64,000 nt of DNA from Bacteroidia bacterium (GCA_030427905.1 JAUICL010000006.1:101951-165950); one strand, 5' to 3'; shown: positions 11,176 through 20,209, counted from the stretch's first letter. Numbers and translations: made by a program. The notes: generated by a model not told the origin, from the sequence alone.

Positions 11176-13596
11176 ATGAGTCCCAACTATGTAGTTGATT
11201 TGTCAACTATTCGCCTTACCGACATCGATCAGGTAGGTGGAAAAAACGCATCTCTTGGTGAGATGATTTCTAATCTAACAAGCCTAGGGGTAGAAATCCC
11301 CGGAGGATTTGCGCTCACAGTAACCGCTTACTGGGAGTTTATTAACCACAACAATCTTGACAGCCGAATTCGAAAGTTGATTGGCGAAATGAAGAAGGAT
11401 GATCTCATTTCTCTCAAAAAGACAGGACTGGAAGTCCGTCAGCTCATTCGGAATGGTGAATGGCCCGACCCAATCAAAGTGGCCGTTAAGGAGTCCTACG
11501 CTGAGCTTTCCAGTCGATACAACCAGGAAATTACCGATGTCGCGGTTCGTTCCTCAGCTACTGCCGAAGATCTTCCGGAAGCGTCCTTTGCCGGGCAACA
11601 AGAAACCTACCTTAATGTGAGGGGACCAGAGCAAGTACTCAATGCCGTTCGTAATTGTTTCGCTTCCCTTTTTACGGATAGAGCGATCTCATATCGCGAC
11701 AATTTTGGCTTCGATCATTTCGATGTCGGACTGTCAGTTTGTATCCAAAAAATGGTCAGGTCAGACTTGGCTGCTGCCGGAGTGGCCTTCTCCCTCGACA
11801 CGGAGAGCGGGTTCAAAGATGTTGTGCTTATCAATGGATCATATGGGCTTGGTGAAAGCGTGGTGCAGGGAACTGTATCGCCCGATGAGTTTTTGATTTT
11901 CAAACCCACTCTTCACGAAGGCTTCGAAGCTATCATCGAGAAGAAAATGGGGAAGAAGGAAAACAAGATGATCTATTCGACCGATCCCGGCCAGCTCATT
12001 AAGACCGTACACGTTGGAAATACCCAACAGAACGAATTTTGTATCACCGATGAGCAGGCACTCAAACTCGCCGAGTGGGTTTGCATTATTGAAGATTACT
12101 ACACCAAACTCAAAGGACATTGGTGCCCGATGGATACCGAGTGGGCGATCGATGGACTATCTGGGAAGCTATTTATCGTTCAAGCAAGGCCTGAGACAAT
12201 CCACTCTCGAAAAGAAGGTGGTGGATTGGTGGAATATACCATGAGCGATACCGCCACAAAAAACGTTCGTCTCACAGGAATTGCAGTGGGAGACAAGATA
12301 GGGCAGGGAAGAGTCCAGAAAATGTATTCCCTCGATGGTCGCGATGGTTCTTTTGATGGAGTAGATTTCAAAGAAGGCGATATTCTTGTGACGGAAATGA
12401 CCGATCCGGATTGGGAGCCGATCATGAAAAAAGCTTCAGCTATCATCACCAATAAAGGTGGGCGAACTTGTCACGCCGCCATTGTAGCACGGGAGATGGG
12501 CGTGCCTGCCATCGTAGGGACGGAAGATGGAACCGAACGCTTGTTTAATGGTGAAGAGATGACGGTAAGCTGTGCTGAAGGTGATGTTGGAAAAATCTAT
12601 GAAGGGCTTATACCTTATGACGTGACCGAGACCAAACTCGACAATCTGGAAAAGACTAAAACCCCAATTATGCTCAACGTGGCATCACCCGATTTGGCCT
12701 TTAAGTTTGCTCAAATCCCTAATGCAGGAGTGGGGCTGGCGCGAGAAGAGTTTATCATCAATAATTACATTCAGGCTCACCCTCTGGCTTTGTTGCAGCA
12801 CAAAGAGCTCGGCGATGCCGAATTGACCAAGCGCATCAATGTGCTCACTCGTGGCTACGACGATGAAGAGACCTTCTTCGTAAAACGTCTCTCGTATGGA
12901 ATTGCCAAGATCGCTTCGGCTTTTTATCCCAAGCAGGTGATCGTGCGATTATCTGACTTTAAGTCGAATGAGTACTACAATCTTCTCGGTGGAAGTTATT
13001 TCGAACCCACCGAAGAAAATCCGATGATCGGTTGGCGAGGAGCATCTCGTTATTATTCCAAAGACTACGAATATGCCTTCGGGATGGAGTGCAAAGCCAT
13101 TAAACGCGTGCGGGAGAAAATGGGCTTGACAAATGTCACGGTTATGATTCCCTTTTGTCGGACTGTCGATGAACTTTTGAAAGTTTACGAAGTGATGAAA
13201 AAGTATGGGCTCGAAAGGGGTGTAGATGGTTTGAAAGTGTTCTTGATGGCCGAACTTCCTTCAAACATCATGATGGCTGAAGAATTTGCCGAGCACATCG
13301 ATGGGTTCTCGATTGGATCTAATGATTTAACCCAACTTACGCTGGGGCTCGATCGCGACTCGGCGCTGGTAGCTCACATCTACGATGAGCGAAACCCAGC
13401 GGTAAAGCGCTCTATCTCTCACCTTATAGATACCGCCAAAAAGACCAATACTAAAGTGGGAATCTGCGGCCAAGGACCGTCGGACTATCCCGATTTTGCT
13501 CAGTTTCTGGTTGAAAAAGGAATAGATACCATATCGGTCACGCCCGACTCAATGCTCAAGACCATCCGAGCCATTCACAAAATAGAGAATCAATAG
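11176..13596 (+). CDS. ppsA: Phosphoenolpyruvate synthase
   Basis: 806 residues from ATG 11176; the open frame reaches a TTG at 11131, but homologues start near SPNYVVDLSTIRLTDIDQVG. Domains in order: ATP-grasp N-terminal domain (GGKNASLGEM, VRSSATAEDLPEASFAGQQE), swivelling phosphohistidine domain (NKGGRTCHAAIVAREMGVPA, phospho-His) and C-terminal PEP-binding barrel (KVGICGQGPSDYP with the catalytic Cys). The enzyme makes PEP from pyruvate, ATP and water for gluconeogenesis. The promoter palindrome suggests dedicated control. No DUF299 regulatory protein gene is adjacent. Confidence 0.97.
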   Translation: MSPNYVVDLSTIRLTDIDQVGGKNASLGEMISNLTSLGVEIPGGFALTVTAYWEFINHNNLDSRIRKLIGEMKKDDLISLKKTGLEVRQLIRNGEWPDPIKVAVKESYAELSSRYNQEITDVAVRSSATAEDLPEASFAGQQETYLNVRGPEQVLNAVRNCFASLFTDRAISYRDNFGFDHFDVGLSVCIQKMVRSDLAAAGVAFSLDTESGFKDVVLINGSYGLGESVVQGTVSPDEFLIFKPTLHEGFEAIIEKKMGKKENKMIYSTDPGQLIKTVHVGNTQQNEFCITDEQALKLAEWVCIIEDYYTKLKGHWCPMDTEWAIDGLSGKLFIVQARPETIHSRKEGGGLVEYTMSDTATKNVRLTGIAVGDKIGQGRVQKMYSLDGRDGSFDGVDFKEGDILVTEMTDPDWEPIMKKASAIITNKGGRTCHAAIVAREMGVPAIVGTEDGTERLFNGEEMTVSCAEGDVGKIYEGLIPYDVTETKLDNLEKTKTPIMLNVASPDLAFKFAQIPNAGVGLAREEFIINNYIQAHPLALLQHKELGDAELTKRINVLTRGYDDEETFFVKRLSYGIAKIASAFYPKQVIVRLSDFKSNEYYNLLGGSYFEPTEENPMIGWRGASRYYSKDYEYAFGMECKAIKRVREKMGLTNVTVMIPFCRTVDELLKVYEVMKKYGLERGVDGLKVFLMAELPSNIMMAEEFAEHIDGFSIGSNDLTQLTLGLDRDSALVAHIYDERNPAVKRSISHLIDTAKKTNTKVGICGQGPSDYPDFAQFLVEKGIDTISVTPDSMLKTIRAIHKIENQ

Positions 13597-13618
13597 AAAC
13601 AACCATTCTCAGTAAGAT

Positions 13619-13651
13619 AAAAAGCACAACAGGTTCCTGTTGTGCTTTTTT
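13619..13651 (+). terminator. Strong terminator of ppsA
   Basis: A perfect 15-base stem (AAAAAGCACAACAGG with its complement), a 2-base loop and a T run. It starts about 20 bases after the ppsA stop. Confidence 0.9.
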
Positions 13652-13702
13652 ATGAATGCTGAAATTTTGGATTTGACTATATTGGTGGAAGAAATCACGA
13701 CG

Positions 13703-14311
13703 ATGAAAAGGAAATTATCACTCGTAGCTATCTTTTACATTTCCCTCACACTCTTCATAGCTGTGGCTTGTGAATCGGTGGATGATTGTGGTGGACCATA
13801 CCCAAACCGGTATAAGGTGGAATCGATGTTTGCGGTTTTCAGTTCGTACAGTATCAATGGAGATCGGTATTCGTTTCAGCCAGTAGACACCGATACAATG
13901 AGCGCAGATGAATTAGCGCTTTCACTTTATTTTGGAACGACGACTTACTTCGCTGAAAGAAGTAGTGTGTGGTCTGGATTGTTTGTTAATACAGCTATGG
14001 CGTGTACGCCAGTCCCACCGACGTCAGAGGAAGTGGTTACGGGGATTTCGGTTTATTCTGATAATGATTTTGGAAGTGAGTTTCCTGCAGGTTCCGATAT
14101 ATCTGCACTTTTTGACGTTGTGGTTGATGGGTTTGCCTATTCGGTTGATGAATTTATCGGTAGCGAACCCAATGCAGTACAAACGATTCGCTTAGTTCTA
14201 AAGATTCAGCCCGAAAATGAATCACTTCATCAGTTTGATGTGATTTATCAGCAGGATGGCTTAGATGTCAGTGAGCTGGCTTTTGAATTATCACCAATCC
14301 ACATAGATTAG
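13703..14311 (+). CDS. Hypothetical lipoprotein
   Basis: 202 residues from ATG 13703. The frame opens at 13640, but that lies inside the upstream terminator. The signal ends in a lipobox-like FIAVACESVDDCG, lipid Cys about 23. No known domain was recognised. The sequence is Ser/Asp/Glu-rich with predicted beta content, consistent with a small extracytoplasmic lipoprotein. Confidence 0.65.
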   Translation: MKRKLSLVAIFYISLTLFIAVACESVDDCGGPYPNRYKVESMFAVFSSYSINGDRYSFQPVDTDTMSADELALSLYFGTTTYFAERSSVWSGLFVNTAMACTPVPPTSEEVVTGISVYSDNDFGSEFPAGSDISALFDVVVDGFAYSVDEFIGSEPNAVQTIRLVLKIQPENESLHQFDVIYQQDGLDVSELAFELSPIHID

Positions 14312-14333
14312 CAAACCACTTAATTTCACTAAT

Positions 14334-14840
14334 ATGAAGTACTTAGTTCTAATTCTCGGAGTAATATTAAGCATGAGTGTCACAGCTCAGAATGACCATT
14401 CTAACTTGCCTGTTGGTTGGAATCAAGTTGAAGACGATGGACTAATCGGGTTTATTAATGATTCTGGGGAAGAGATTGTTTCACCGGCATATGATCAGGT
14501 TTTTCCGTTTGATGAAGTAAAGGAAGGGTGGGCTGTTGTCTCAAAAGGTGGAAATTTGGGCTTTATTGATGAATTGGGTTCCGAAGTGGTCAAACCAAAA
14601 TATGACATTATTCATCGGTTGGGAGCGACGCACCCTGGTTGGATCAAGGTGGAAAAGGGTGGCTATGTTGGCTTCTTGGATGCAAATGGAGCTGTAGTTG
14701 TCGGTGTGAAATATGATTTGGTAAAACCTTTTGACGAATACAAAGTGGGATTTGCTGTGGTAGAGCGGAATGGAAAATTGGGATTGATAGATCGTTTTGG
14801 AAACGAAACCGTCAAACCTAAATTCGATAGTTTGAAGTGA
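14334..14840 (+). CDS. WG-repeat secreted protein
   Basis: 168 residues with a signal peptide (LVLILGVILSMSVTAQ). Three to four WG repeats of about 35 residues follow: DDGLIGFINDSGEEIVSPAY, GGNLGFIDELGSEVVKPKY, GGYVGFLDANGAVVVGVKY and NGKLGLIDRFGNETVKPKF. WG (KWG) repeats probably form a beta-propeller-like or solenoid fold. No function is known. The gene starts 22 bases after the preceding lipoprotein gene and may be co-transcribed. Confidence 0.85.
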   Translation: MKYLVLILGVILSMSVTAQNDHSNLPVGWNQVEDDGLIGFINDSGEEIVSPAYDQVFPFDEVKEGWAVVSKGGNLGFIDELGSEVVKPKYDIIHRLGATHPGWIKVEKGGYVGFLDANGAVVVGVKYDLVKPFDEYKVGFAVVERNGKLGLIDRFGNETVKPKFDSLK

Positions 14841-14894
14841 TAAAGCAAAAAATATATTTTATCCTATATTCGCCATTATTCATTAAAAAAAGAG

Positions 14895-15554
14895 ATGATG
14901 ATTCAAAAGTCTATTCTGAAGCTAGCCCTTGCTGCATTTACATTTATTTCAGTTTCTAACCTGGCTTATAGCCAGATTTCCATTTCGGGTGGGGTAAACC
15001 TTGCTACCCTCAATTCAGAAATAATGAATGAACCTGTCGATGATGCTTTTAATAATATCACAGGCTTTCACGCTGGAGTCTCTTATAAGATTAAAGTCGG
15101 AGAACTATTTAGCATAGAACCGGGGGTGAATTTTGTAAGAAAAGGAACAATTCAGGAGTATTCGGTTGAAACGATTGATGTAAAAAGCAATGTTCGAATG
15201 AACTACATCGATGTGCCGATTTATTTCAACGTACATATCCCTGTTGGCGACCGCGTAAAAATCCTCGGAAGTGTTGGAGAATACGTAGGAATTGGTGTGT
15301 CTGGATGCGTTACTGAAACCTATAACGATGATGAAGAACAAGAATGGGACATTGAGTTTGGTGGCGACGATGGTGAAATTCAAACCATCGACTTTGGGCT
15401 TACTTTCGGGGCGGGCCTTTCATTCGATAATCTGTTCTTTAGAGCATCATACGATTTGGGTGTGGCCAATATCTCAAACTACGATGAAGACGATACCTTT
15501 ATCAATAATCGAAACTTGAAGTTCACTTTAGGTTATCGGTTTATGAGAAAATAG
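14895..15554 (+). CDS. Outer-membrane beta-barrel protein (PorT-like)
   Basis: 219 residues with a signal peptide (LALAAFTFISVSNLAYSQ). The pattern is that of eight-stranded outer-membrane barrels: GGVNLATLNSE, FHAGVSYKIKVGELFSIEPG, FGLTFGAGLSFDNLFFRAS, and a C-terminus LKFTLGYRFMRK. It resembles the porin family / PorT-type domain common in Bacteroidota. The start could be either of two adjacent ATGs. The specific role is unknown. Confidence 0.8.
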   Translation: MMIQKSILKLALAAFTFISVSNLAYSQISISGGVNLATLNSEIMNEPVDDAFNNITGFHAGVSYKIKVGELFSIEPGVNFVRKGTIQEYSVETIDVKSNVRMNYIDVPIYFNVHIPVGDRVKILGSVGEYVGIGVSGCVTETYNDDEEQEWDIEFGGDDGEIQTIDFGLTFGAGLSFDNLFFRASYDLGVANISNYDEDDTFINNRNLKFTLGYRFMRK

Positions 15555-15603
15555 TTTTGCCAAGTCAAGTTTGGAACGATTTTAGTCTTGAGTGGTTAAA
15601 ACC

Positions 15604-16512
15604 ATGTTGATGAGACATCTTTCATTTTTAGTGATTGCCTTGTTTGCACTCGGCTGCGCTCCGATGAGCGGCTTCTGGATGCGAAATCAAGAAGTACATA
15701 TCCCAACAGTCAATAACAATGTTTGTAAGCGTCTAGATAAAAGCGTGGTATTGTACGCCGTTTTTGTCGACTCGGAAGCGACCAACCCCTGGACCACGCA
15801 TGACATCGAGTCAACTCTTGACTCTATCCGAGTCGCTATGCAATGGGTAGAAGGTCAGGCTCAAGATCGATGTATCCCGCTCAATATAGAACAGGACTAC
15901 CATCGAACCGAGAAGGGCGTTGTCCCAATCGAAGCGAAATTTACCCGCAAAACACTACGTGCTACGCTTAGCTCGGGTAGTGGTGTTAAGAATGTGGATA
16001 GGTGGGCCGATAAGATTGGTCGTGAAGTACTCAAAACCTTTCCAAAGGACACCGCTCAGATTACAAAAACGGAGATCAAGCCAAAGGATCGCGAAAGGCT
16101 TATTGCAAGAATAAGAGATGACCACAAAGTAGATCAGGTCGCGCTCATGTACTTCATCAACAACTACTACTCACAAGAAATCTCTGTAGCCATGCATACA
16201 GGATCTCATGAAGATCCTGAGTACGCAATAGTGAGTTACAAGGAGCCAGCTGTGGTTGCACATGAGTTTCTCCATCTTTTTGGCGCCTTGGATTTGTATA
16301 TGAGTCCATTCAATACCCGCAAAAACGACCTAAAGCGCAAAGCCTTTGCCATGAAGAAATTTCCTGATGAAATTATGGCCTTTGCCTATCGAAATCTCGA
16401 TTCCCTGTCTATTAGCCCATTTACGGAATACCTGATTGGATGGGACAATTCCCTCGATGAAGAATACGTGAAAATGATCACTAATAAGAAGATCAAAGTG
16501 GCGAAATATTAG
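15604..16512 (+). CDS. Putative zincin metalloprotease lipoprotein
   Basis: 302 residues from the ATG at 15604. A lipobox is present (FLVIALFALGCAP, lipid Cys about 17). Near the C-terminus AHEFLHLFGALDLY provides an HExxHxxGxxD zinc motif of metzincin type, which would make this a secreted metallopeptidase. The rest of the sequence was not recognised. The gene is unlinked to an obvious partner. Activity is inferred only from the motif. Confidence 0.6.
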   Translation: MLMRHLSFLVIALFALGCAPMSGFWMRNQEVHIPTVNNNVCKRLDKSVVLYAVFVDSEATNPWTTHDIESTLDSIRVAMQWVEGQAQDRCIPLNIEQDYHRTEKGVVPIEAKFTRKTLRATLSSGSGVKNVDRWADKIGREVLKTFPKDTAQITKTEIKPKDRERLIARIRDDHKVDQVALMYFINNYYSQEISVAMHTGSHEDPEYAIVSYKEPAVVAHEFLHLFGALDLYMSPFNTRKNDLKRKAFAMKKFPDEIMAFAYRNLDSLSISPFTEYLIGWDNSLDEEYVKMITNKKIKVAKY

Positions 16513-16619
16513 CCGTCTTATTTTAGGACAATTTTGAGCCTAGCTTAGAACATGCTGATGTCTAGTGTTGTATGTTGATAGATAGCTTGATAGGGTCGTT
16601 GTGGGTGCGCATTGTATAC

Positions 16620-16636
16620 ATTTCGTATCACGAAAT
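16620..16636. promoter_or_regulatory. Candidate operator upstream of the HYC_CC_PP / MbnP-like locus
   Basis: ATTTCGTATCACGAAAT has perfect 7-base inverted arms with a 3-base spacer. It lies about 20 bases before the likely start of the first gene. It may bind a metal-responsive regulator. No regulator gene is adjacent. Confidence 0.4.
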
Positions 16637-16654
16637 TTTCGTATTTTGGAACTC

Positions 16655-17065
16655 TTGAAAGCGCTAAAAGCATATACGCTGGCCATTTTGGTCTTGGCAT
16701 CTAATCTGGGAATAAGTTTCTCTACACACTATTGTTGTGGTAAGGCCGTGCTTTCGTCCATCACCTTTGCCAATCAAGAACTGACCTGTGGGATGCCCGT
16801 ATTTAGTGATGTTGAAGAAGATTTAGATGGTGTATGTCTATATGGGACGCCATGCTGTGATACGGTTCGATCCCTTTTTGATGTAGCCGATCATTACCAG
16901 CTTGATTCGGTGTTTGAGTTTTTGGCTATTCCTGCATTGATTTCTGATATTCAGGATGTGGATCTCCCGCTTGCGACCACCATCTTACCGCATTTTGAAT
17001 ACGATCGAGGGCCACCGCTCAAAGTTGGTGAGTACCTTTCGCTCATCCAGGTTTATATCATTTGA
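16655..17065 (+). CDS. HYC_CC_PP family protein
   Basis: 136 residues if the TTG at 16655 is used; a GTG at 16601 would add 18 residues. The TTG start gives the expected short N-terminal hydrophobic segment (AYTLAILVLASNLGISFS) directly before the first motif. The three family motifs are visible: THYCCGK, TPCCDT and GPPLKV. The family is restricted to Bacteroidota and often sits beside outer-membrane receptors or metal genes; its function is not established. Conserved Cys and His suggest metal or thiol chemistry. It is followed 57 bases later by the MbnP-like gene. Confidence 0.8.
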   Translation: MKALKAYTLAILVLASNLGISFSTHYCCGKAVLSSITFANQELTCGMPVFSDVEEDLDGVCLYGTPCCDTVRSLFDVADHYQLDSVFEFLAIPALISDIQDVDLPLATTILPHFEYDRGPPLKVGEYLSLIQVYII

Positions 17066-17122
17066 ATGATACGGAGTGCCTAGTTAGATCCCATTCAAAC
17101 AATATTTAAAACCTTTTTTAAG

Positions 17123-18085
17123 ATGAGAAAATTAATACTTCACGTTTGGGCCGTAGCCCTGTGTTTGCCAGTACTTGGGCAAACCAATATCAATGTCAAT
17201 ATAGACCACTTGCTAAATGGAAATGAATTTACCTTCGACCAGGTGGGTATGAACAATGAAGGAGCCGAGTTTGCACTCGACCGGTTGGAATACTACATTT
17301 CTGGAATCTCCGTCAGTCACGATGGTGGCCAGGTTCAGGATTTTAGTGATGTGTATGTGCTTGTCGATGCAGGAGAGCCAACTGAATTTACCGTGGGAGC
17401 ATTGAATATGTCGACCATTGAGGCCATTTCATTTCACATAGGTGTGGATGAAGAAGCCAACCATCAAGATCCATCTATCTTGCCACCCAGTAATCCGCTG
17501 GCACCGCAGAACCCTTCGATGCATTGGGGATGGGCTTCGGGGTATCGCTTTTTGGCTATCGAAGGGGTGGACGCTGCTACCGACGAGATCGTTCAAATCC
17601 ATGCACTAGGAGATGATTACTACTTTGAAATTACCATTCCCATTAACGAAACTGTAGAAGAGGATGATATGACAATATCGCTTCATGCACACGTTGAAGA
17701 AATCTTGAACAGCATTAGTTTTAGTGGTGGGCTCATCATGCACGGCGAGACGGGAGCTTCTATTGCAGCTCTCGAAAACATGAGAGACTTCGTTTTTGAA
17801 TTGGAGTCTACCACGCTTTCAACAAATGAAGCGATTGCTGAAATTGACTTTCGCCTTTCGCCCAACCCGGCAGTAGATGGCAACTTTAAACTCGATTTCG
17901 ACCAATTGGAAGGAAGCACCTTCGGAATTTCCATCGCTGATTTGACGGGTAAAGTGGTGTATAGCGCCCAACAGATCAGCTCTAGCCAGCAGGTTGATGT
18001 ATCAGGTTTTCCTACGGGGATGTACTTGGTGAACTTAATCTCAGATGATCTCACTATCGGTACGCGAAAGTTGATCATTCAATAA
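17123..18085 (+). CDS. MbnP-family protein with T9SS type A sorting domain
   Basis: 320 residues. Signal peptide (VWAVALCLPVLGQ), an MbnP-like domain at about 21-225, then a T9SS type A tail at about 243-320 (FRLSPNPAVDG ... GMYLVNLISDD). Family hallmarks are ALDRLEYYISGISV and SMHWGWASGYRFLAIEG (about 132-148). Methanotroph MbnP is a periplasmic copper-binding protein in which its di-haem partner MbnH converts a Trp to kynurenine. The two di-haem genes just downstream match that pairing. The T9SS tail predicts export to the surface, unlike the periplasmic relatives. Copper binding is inferred from the family. Confidence 0.82.
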   Translation: MRKLILHVWAVALCLPVLGQTNINVNIDHLLNGNEFTFDQVGMNNEGAEFALDRLEYYISGISVSHDGGQVQDFSDVYVLVDAGEPTEFTVGALNMSTIEAISFHIGVDEEANHQDPSILPPSNPLAPQNPSMHWGWASGYRFLAIEGVDAATDEIVQIHALGDDYYFEITIPINETVEEDDMTISLHAHVEEILNSISFSGGLIMHGETGASIAALENMRDFVFELESTTLSTNEAIAEIDFRLSPNPAVDGNFKLDFDQLEGSTFGISIADLTGKVVYSAQQISSSQQVDVSGFPTGMYLVNLISDDLTIGTRKLIIQ

Positions 18086-18093
18086 ATTTTTTC

Positions 18094-19110
18094 TTGCAAA
18101 AATTCTGCATCTACATATGTATTGTAGGGCTTGCGATAGGCTGCGCAAAGGATAACGCCGATACCCTAGCGGACGCTGAGCTTTTAGTCGTGCCGGAAGG
18201 CTTTCCCGCTGTGGATTTTCCAGAAGACAATCCGCTGACTCTAGCTGCCTACGACTTGGGGAAGAAGCTTTTCTTTGACCCAGCCTTATCGCGCGATTCT
18301 ACGGTGAGTTGTGCCTCTTGCCACCAGCAATCAAAGGCCTTCGCCGATCACCTGCCATTTAGTTTAGGTGCCGGTGGAGCTTTGGGGACTCGCAATGCAC
18401 CCACACTGGCTAATGTGGCATACCACCCTTACTTTACGAGTGAAGGCGGGGTGCCTACCCTTGAGATGCAAGTACTCGTTCCCATTCAAGAGCACAATGA
18501 ATTCGACTTCAACATCGTTTTGATCTCGGAGCGGCTGAGTGAAGACCCTGCGTATGTGAGCATGGCTCAAAAAGCTTTTGATCGAGGCATTGATCCCTAT
18601 GCCATTACGCGGGCAATCGCGACTTATGAGCGCACGCTTATCAGCGGAAACTCGCTCTACGATCAGGTACATTTTCAAGGAGAGCTTTCGGCTATGAGCC
18701 AGGAAGCTCAGAGTGGATTGGACCTTTTCTTTAGCGATTCACTCGCTTGCAGCTCGTGTCACAGTGGCTTCAATTTCACAAACTACGCCTTCGAAAACAA
18801 TGGCTTGTACAGCGATTACCTCGATAATGGGCGATATCGTCTTACTGGTCTGGAAGAAGATCGGGCCCGCTTTAAGGTTCCAACTTTGCGAAATGTGGAG
18901 ATGACCGCACCCTACATGCACGACGGATCGTTCACCTCCCTTGAAGAGGTCATAGATCACTATGCATCCGGTGGAATGGATCACCCCAATAAATCAGAAT
19001 TACTGCAAGGCTTTCATATCTCGGAAAAACAAAAAAAGGACTTGGTCGCTTTTCTGAAGTCGCTGACTGACGAATCGTTTTTGGCCAATCCTAATCACAA
19101 TATTCAGTAA
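18094..19110 (+). CDS. Di-haem cytochrome c peroxidase/MauG-family lipoprotein (MbnH-like candidate)
   Basis: 338 residues from a TTG start at 18094, 8 bases after the MbnP-like stop. No in-frame ATG gives the signal and lipobox (IVGLAIGCAKD). Two c-type haem sites, CASCH (73-77) and CSSCH (219-223), plus a late APYMHDGSF with a possible axial Met or His, identify a bacterial CCP/MauG fold. Such enzymes reduce peroxide or oxidise protein Trp residues. Adjacency to MbnP favours an MbnH-like maturation role. It could instead be a plain periplasmic peroxidase. Confidence 0.88.
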   Translation: MQKFCIYICIVGLAIGCAKDNADTLADAELLVVPEGFPAVDFPEDNPLTLAAYDLGKKLFFDPALSRDSTVSCASCHQQSKAFADHLPFSLGAGGALGTRNAPTLANVAYHPYFTSEGGVPTLEMQVLVPIQEHNEFDFNIVLISERLSEDPAYVSMAQKAFDRGIDPYAITRAIATYERTLISGNSLYDQVHFQGELSAMSQEAQSGLDLFFSDSLACSSCHSGFNFTNYAFENNGLYSDYLDNGRYRLTGLEEDRARFKVPTLRNVEMTAPYMHDGSFTSLEEVIDHYASGGMDHPNKSELLQGFHISEKQKKDLVAFLKSLTDESFLANPNHNIQ

Positions 19111-19111
19111 T

Positions 19112-20209
19112 ATGCCTTTACAAAGTAAGATTTTAGGATTCTTCCTATTGATAGCTGCTTTTTCAGCATGCAATAGCGACGATGAATCAACCGATCAGCC
19201 AGGCGTTGTCGCTTTTGATGATACGCCCTATGAACTAAACCACTACGACCTTCCGCCACCACAGTTGCCCGGCGATAACCAATTGACTCAGCAAAGTGTA
19301 AAGCTTGGACGAATGCTTTTTTACGAGCCCATGCTCTCGAATGACGGCTCGCAGACCTGTGCATCTTGCCATATGCAGTCCACTGCTTTTTCTGATACCA
19401 ACCGCTTCTCGATAGGTGTGGAAGGCCTTCCGGGAAACCGACAAGCCATGGGAGTTTTTAATATGGCATGGAATACCAATGAGTTCTTTTGGGATGGTCG
19501 GGCTCATCTGCTTCGTCATCAAGCATTGTTGCCCATTCAAGATCCACTGGAAATGAATGAAACCCTGAGTAATGTCGTCCAAAAATTAAGTGATTCTCAG
19601 ATGTACCGCGATCAGTTCATTAGGGCTTTTGGCGATGATCAAGTTTCTCCTAATCGCATTTCGCTGGCCCTCGAGCAGTTTATGCTTACCATCGTATCTG
19701 GCCGTTCAAAATACGACCAGTACCTGGCTGGAACCGCCGAACTGACCGAAAGTGAACTCCGCGGGTTGGAGCTTTTTATGACCGAATACAACCCGTTTTT
19801 TCCTGAGCTTTCTGGTGCCGATTGCCAACACTGTCACGGCGGACCTAACTTCGAAAATGATCAGTACATGAACAACGGGTTGGACGAAGACGCCGATTTT
19901 ACAGATCTAGGTCGGGAAGGCGTTACGAAGAACCCAGCTGATCGGGCTAAGTTTAAAGTGACATCCCTGCGCAATGTGGAGCTCACCCCTCCGTATATGC
20001 ACGACGGAAGGTTTGCGACCCTCGAAGAAGTGGTGGATCATTACAACGAAGGAATTAAAACATCTACAACTGTAGATCCTGCGCTTTTGGCCACACAGAA
20101 TTCGGGCTTGATGCTGACCGATCAGGATAAAACAGATTTGGTGAACTTCCTGAAAACCCTGACAGATCACGAGATGACTACCGATTCAGAGTTTTCCGAT
20201 CCGTTTTGA
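19112..20209 (+). CDS. Second di-haem cytochrome c peroxidase/MauG-family lipoprotein
   Basis: 365 residues, beginning 1 base after the previous stop, so co-translated. Lipobox LIAAFSACNSD (Cys 20). Haem sites are CASCH (83-87) and CQHCH (about 240), with PPYMHDGRFATL near the end. It is related to the preceding gene (shared VKLGRMLFYEPMLS-like start and MHDG motif), so the pair probably arose by tandem duplication and may have divided substrates. Same pathway as its neighbours. Confidence 0.88.
   Translation: MPLQSKILGFFLLIAAFSACNSDDESTDQPGVVAFDDTPYELNHYDLPPPQLPGDNQLTQQSVKLGRMLFYEPMLSNDGSQTCASCHMQSTAFSDTNRFSIGVEGLPGNRQAMGVFNMAWNTNEFFWDGRAHLLRHQALLPIQDPLEMNETLSNVVQKLSDSQMYRDQFIRAFGDDQVSPNRISLALEQFMLTIVSGRSKYDQYLAGTAELTESELRGLELFMTEYNPFFPELSGADCQHCHGGPNFENDQYMNNGLDEDADFTDLGREGVTKNPADRAKFKVTSLRNVELTPPYMHDGRFATLEEVVDHYNEGIKTSTTVDPALLATQNSGLMLTDQDKTDLVNFLKTLTDHEMTTDSEFSDPF

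Noticed and set aside
16655..20209. Interpretation as a methanobactin biosynthesis locus
   Set aside because: No MbnA precursor, MbnB/MbnC or transporter genes are present; only MbnP/MbnH-type proteins can be argued.
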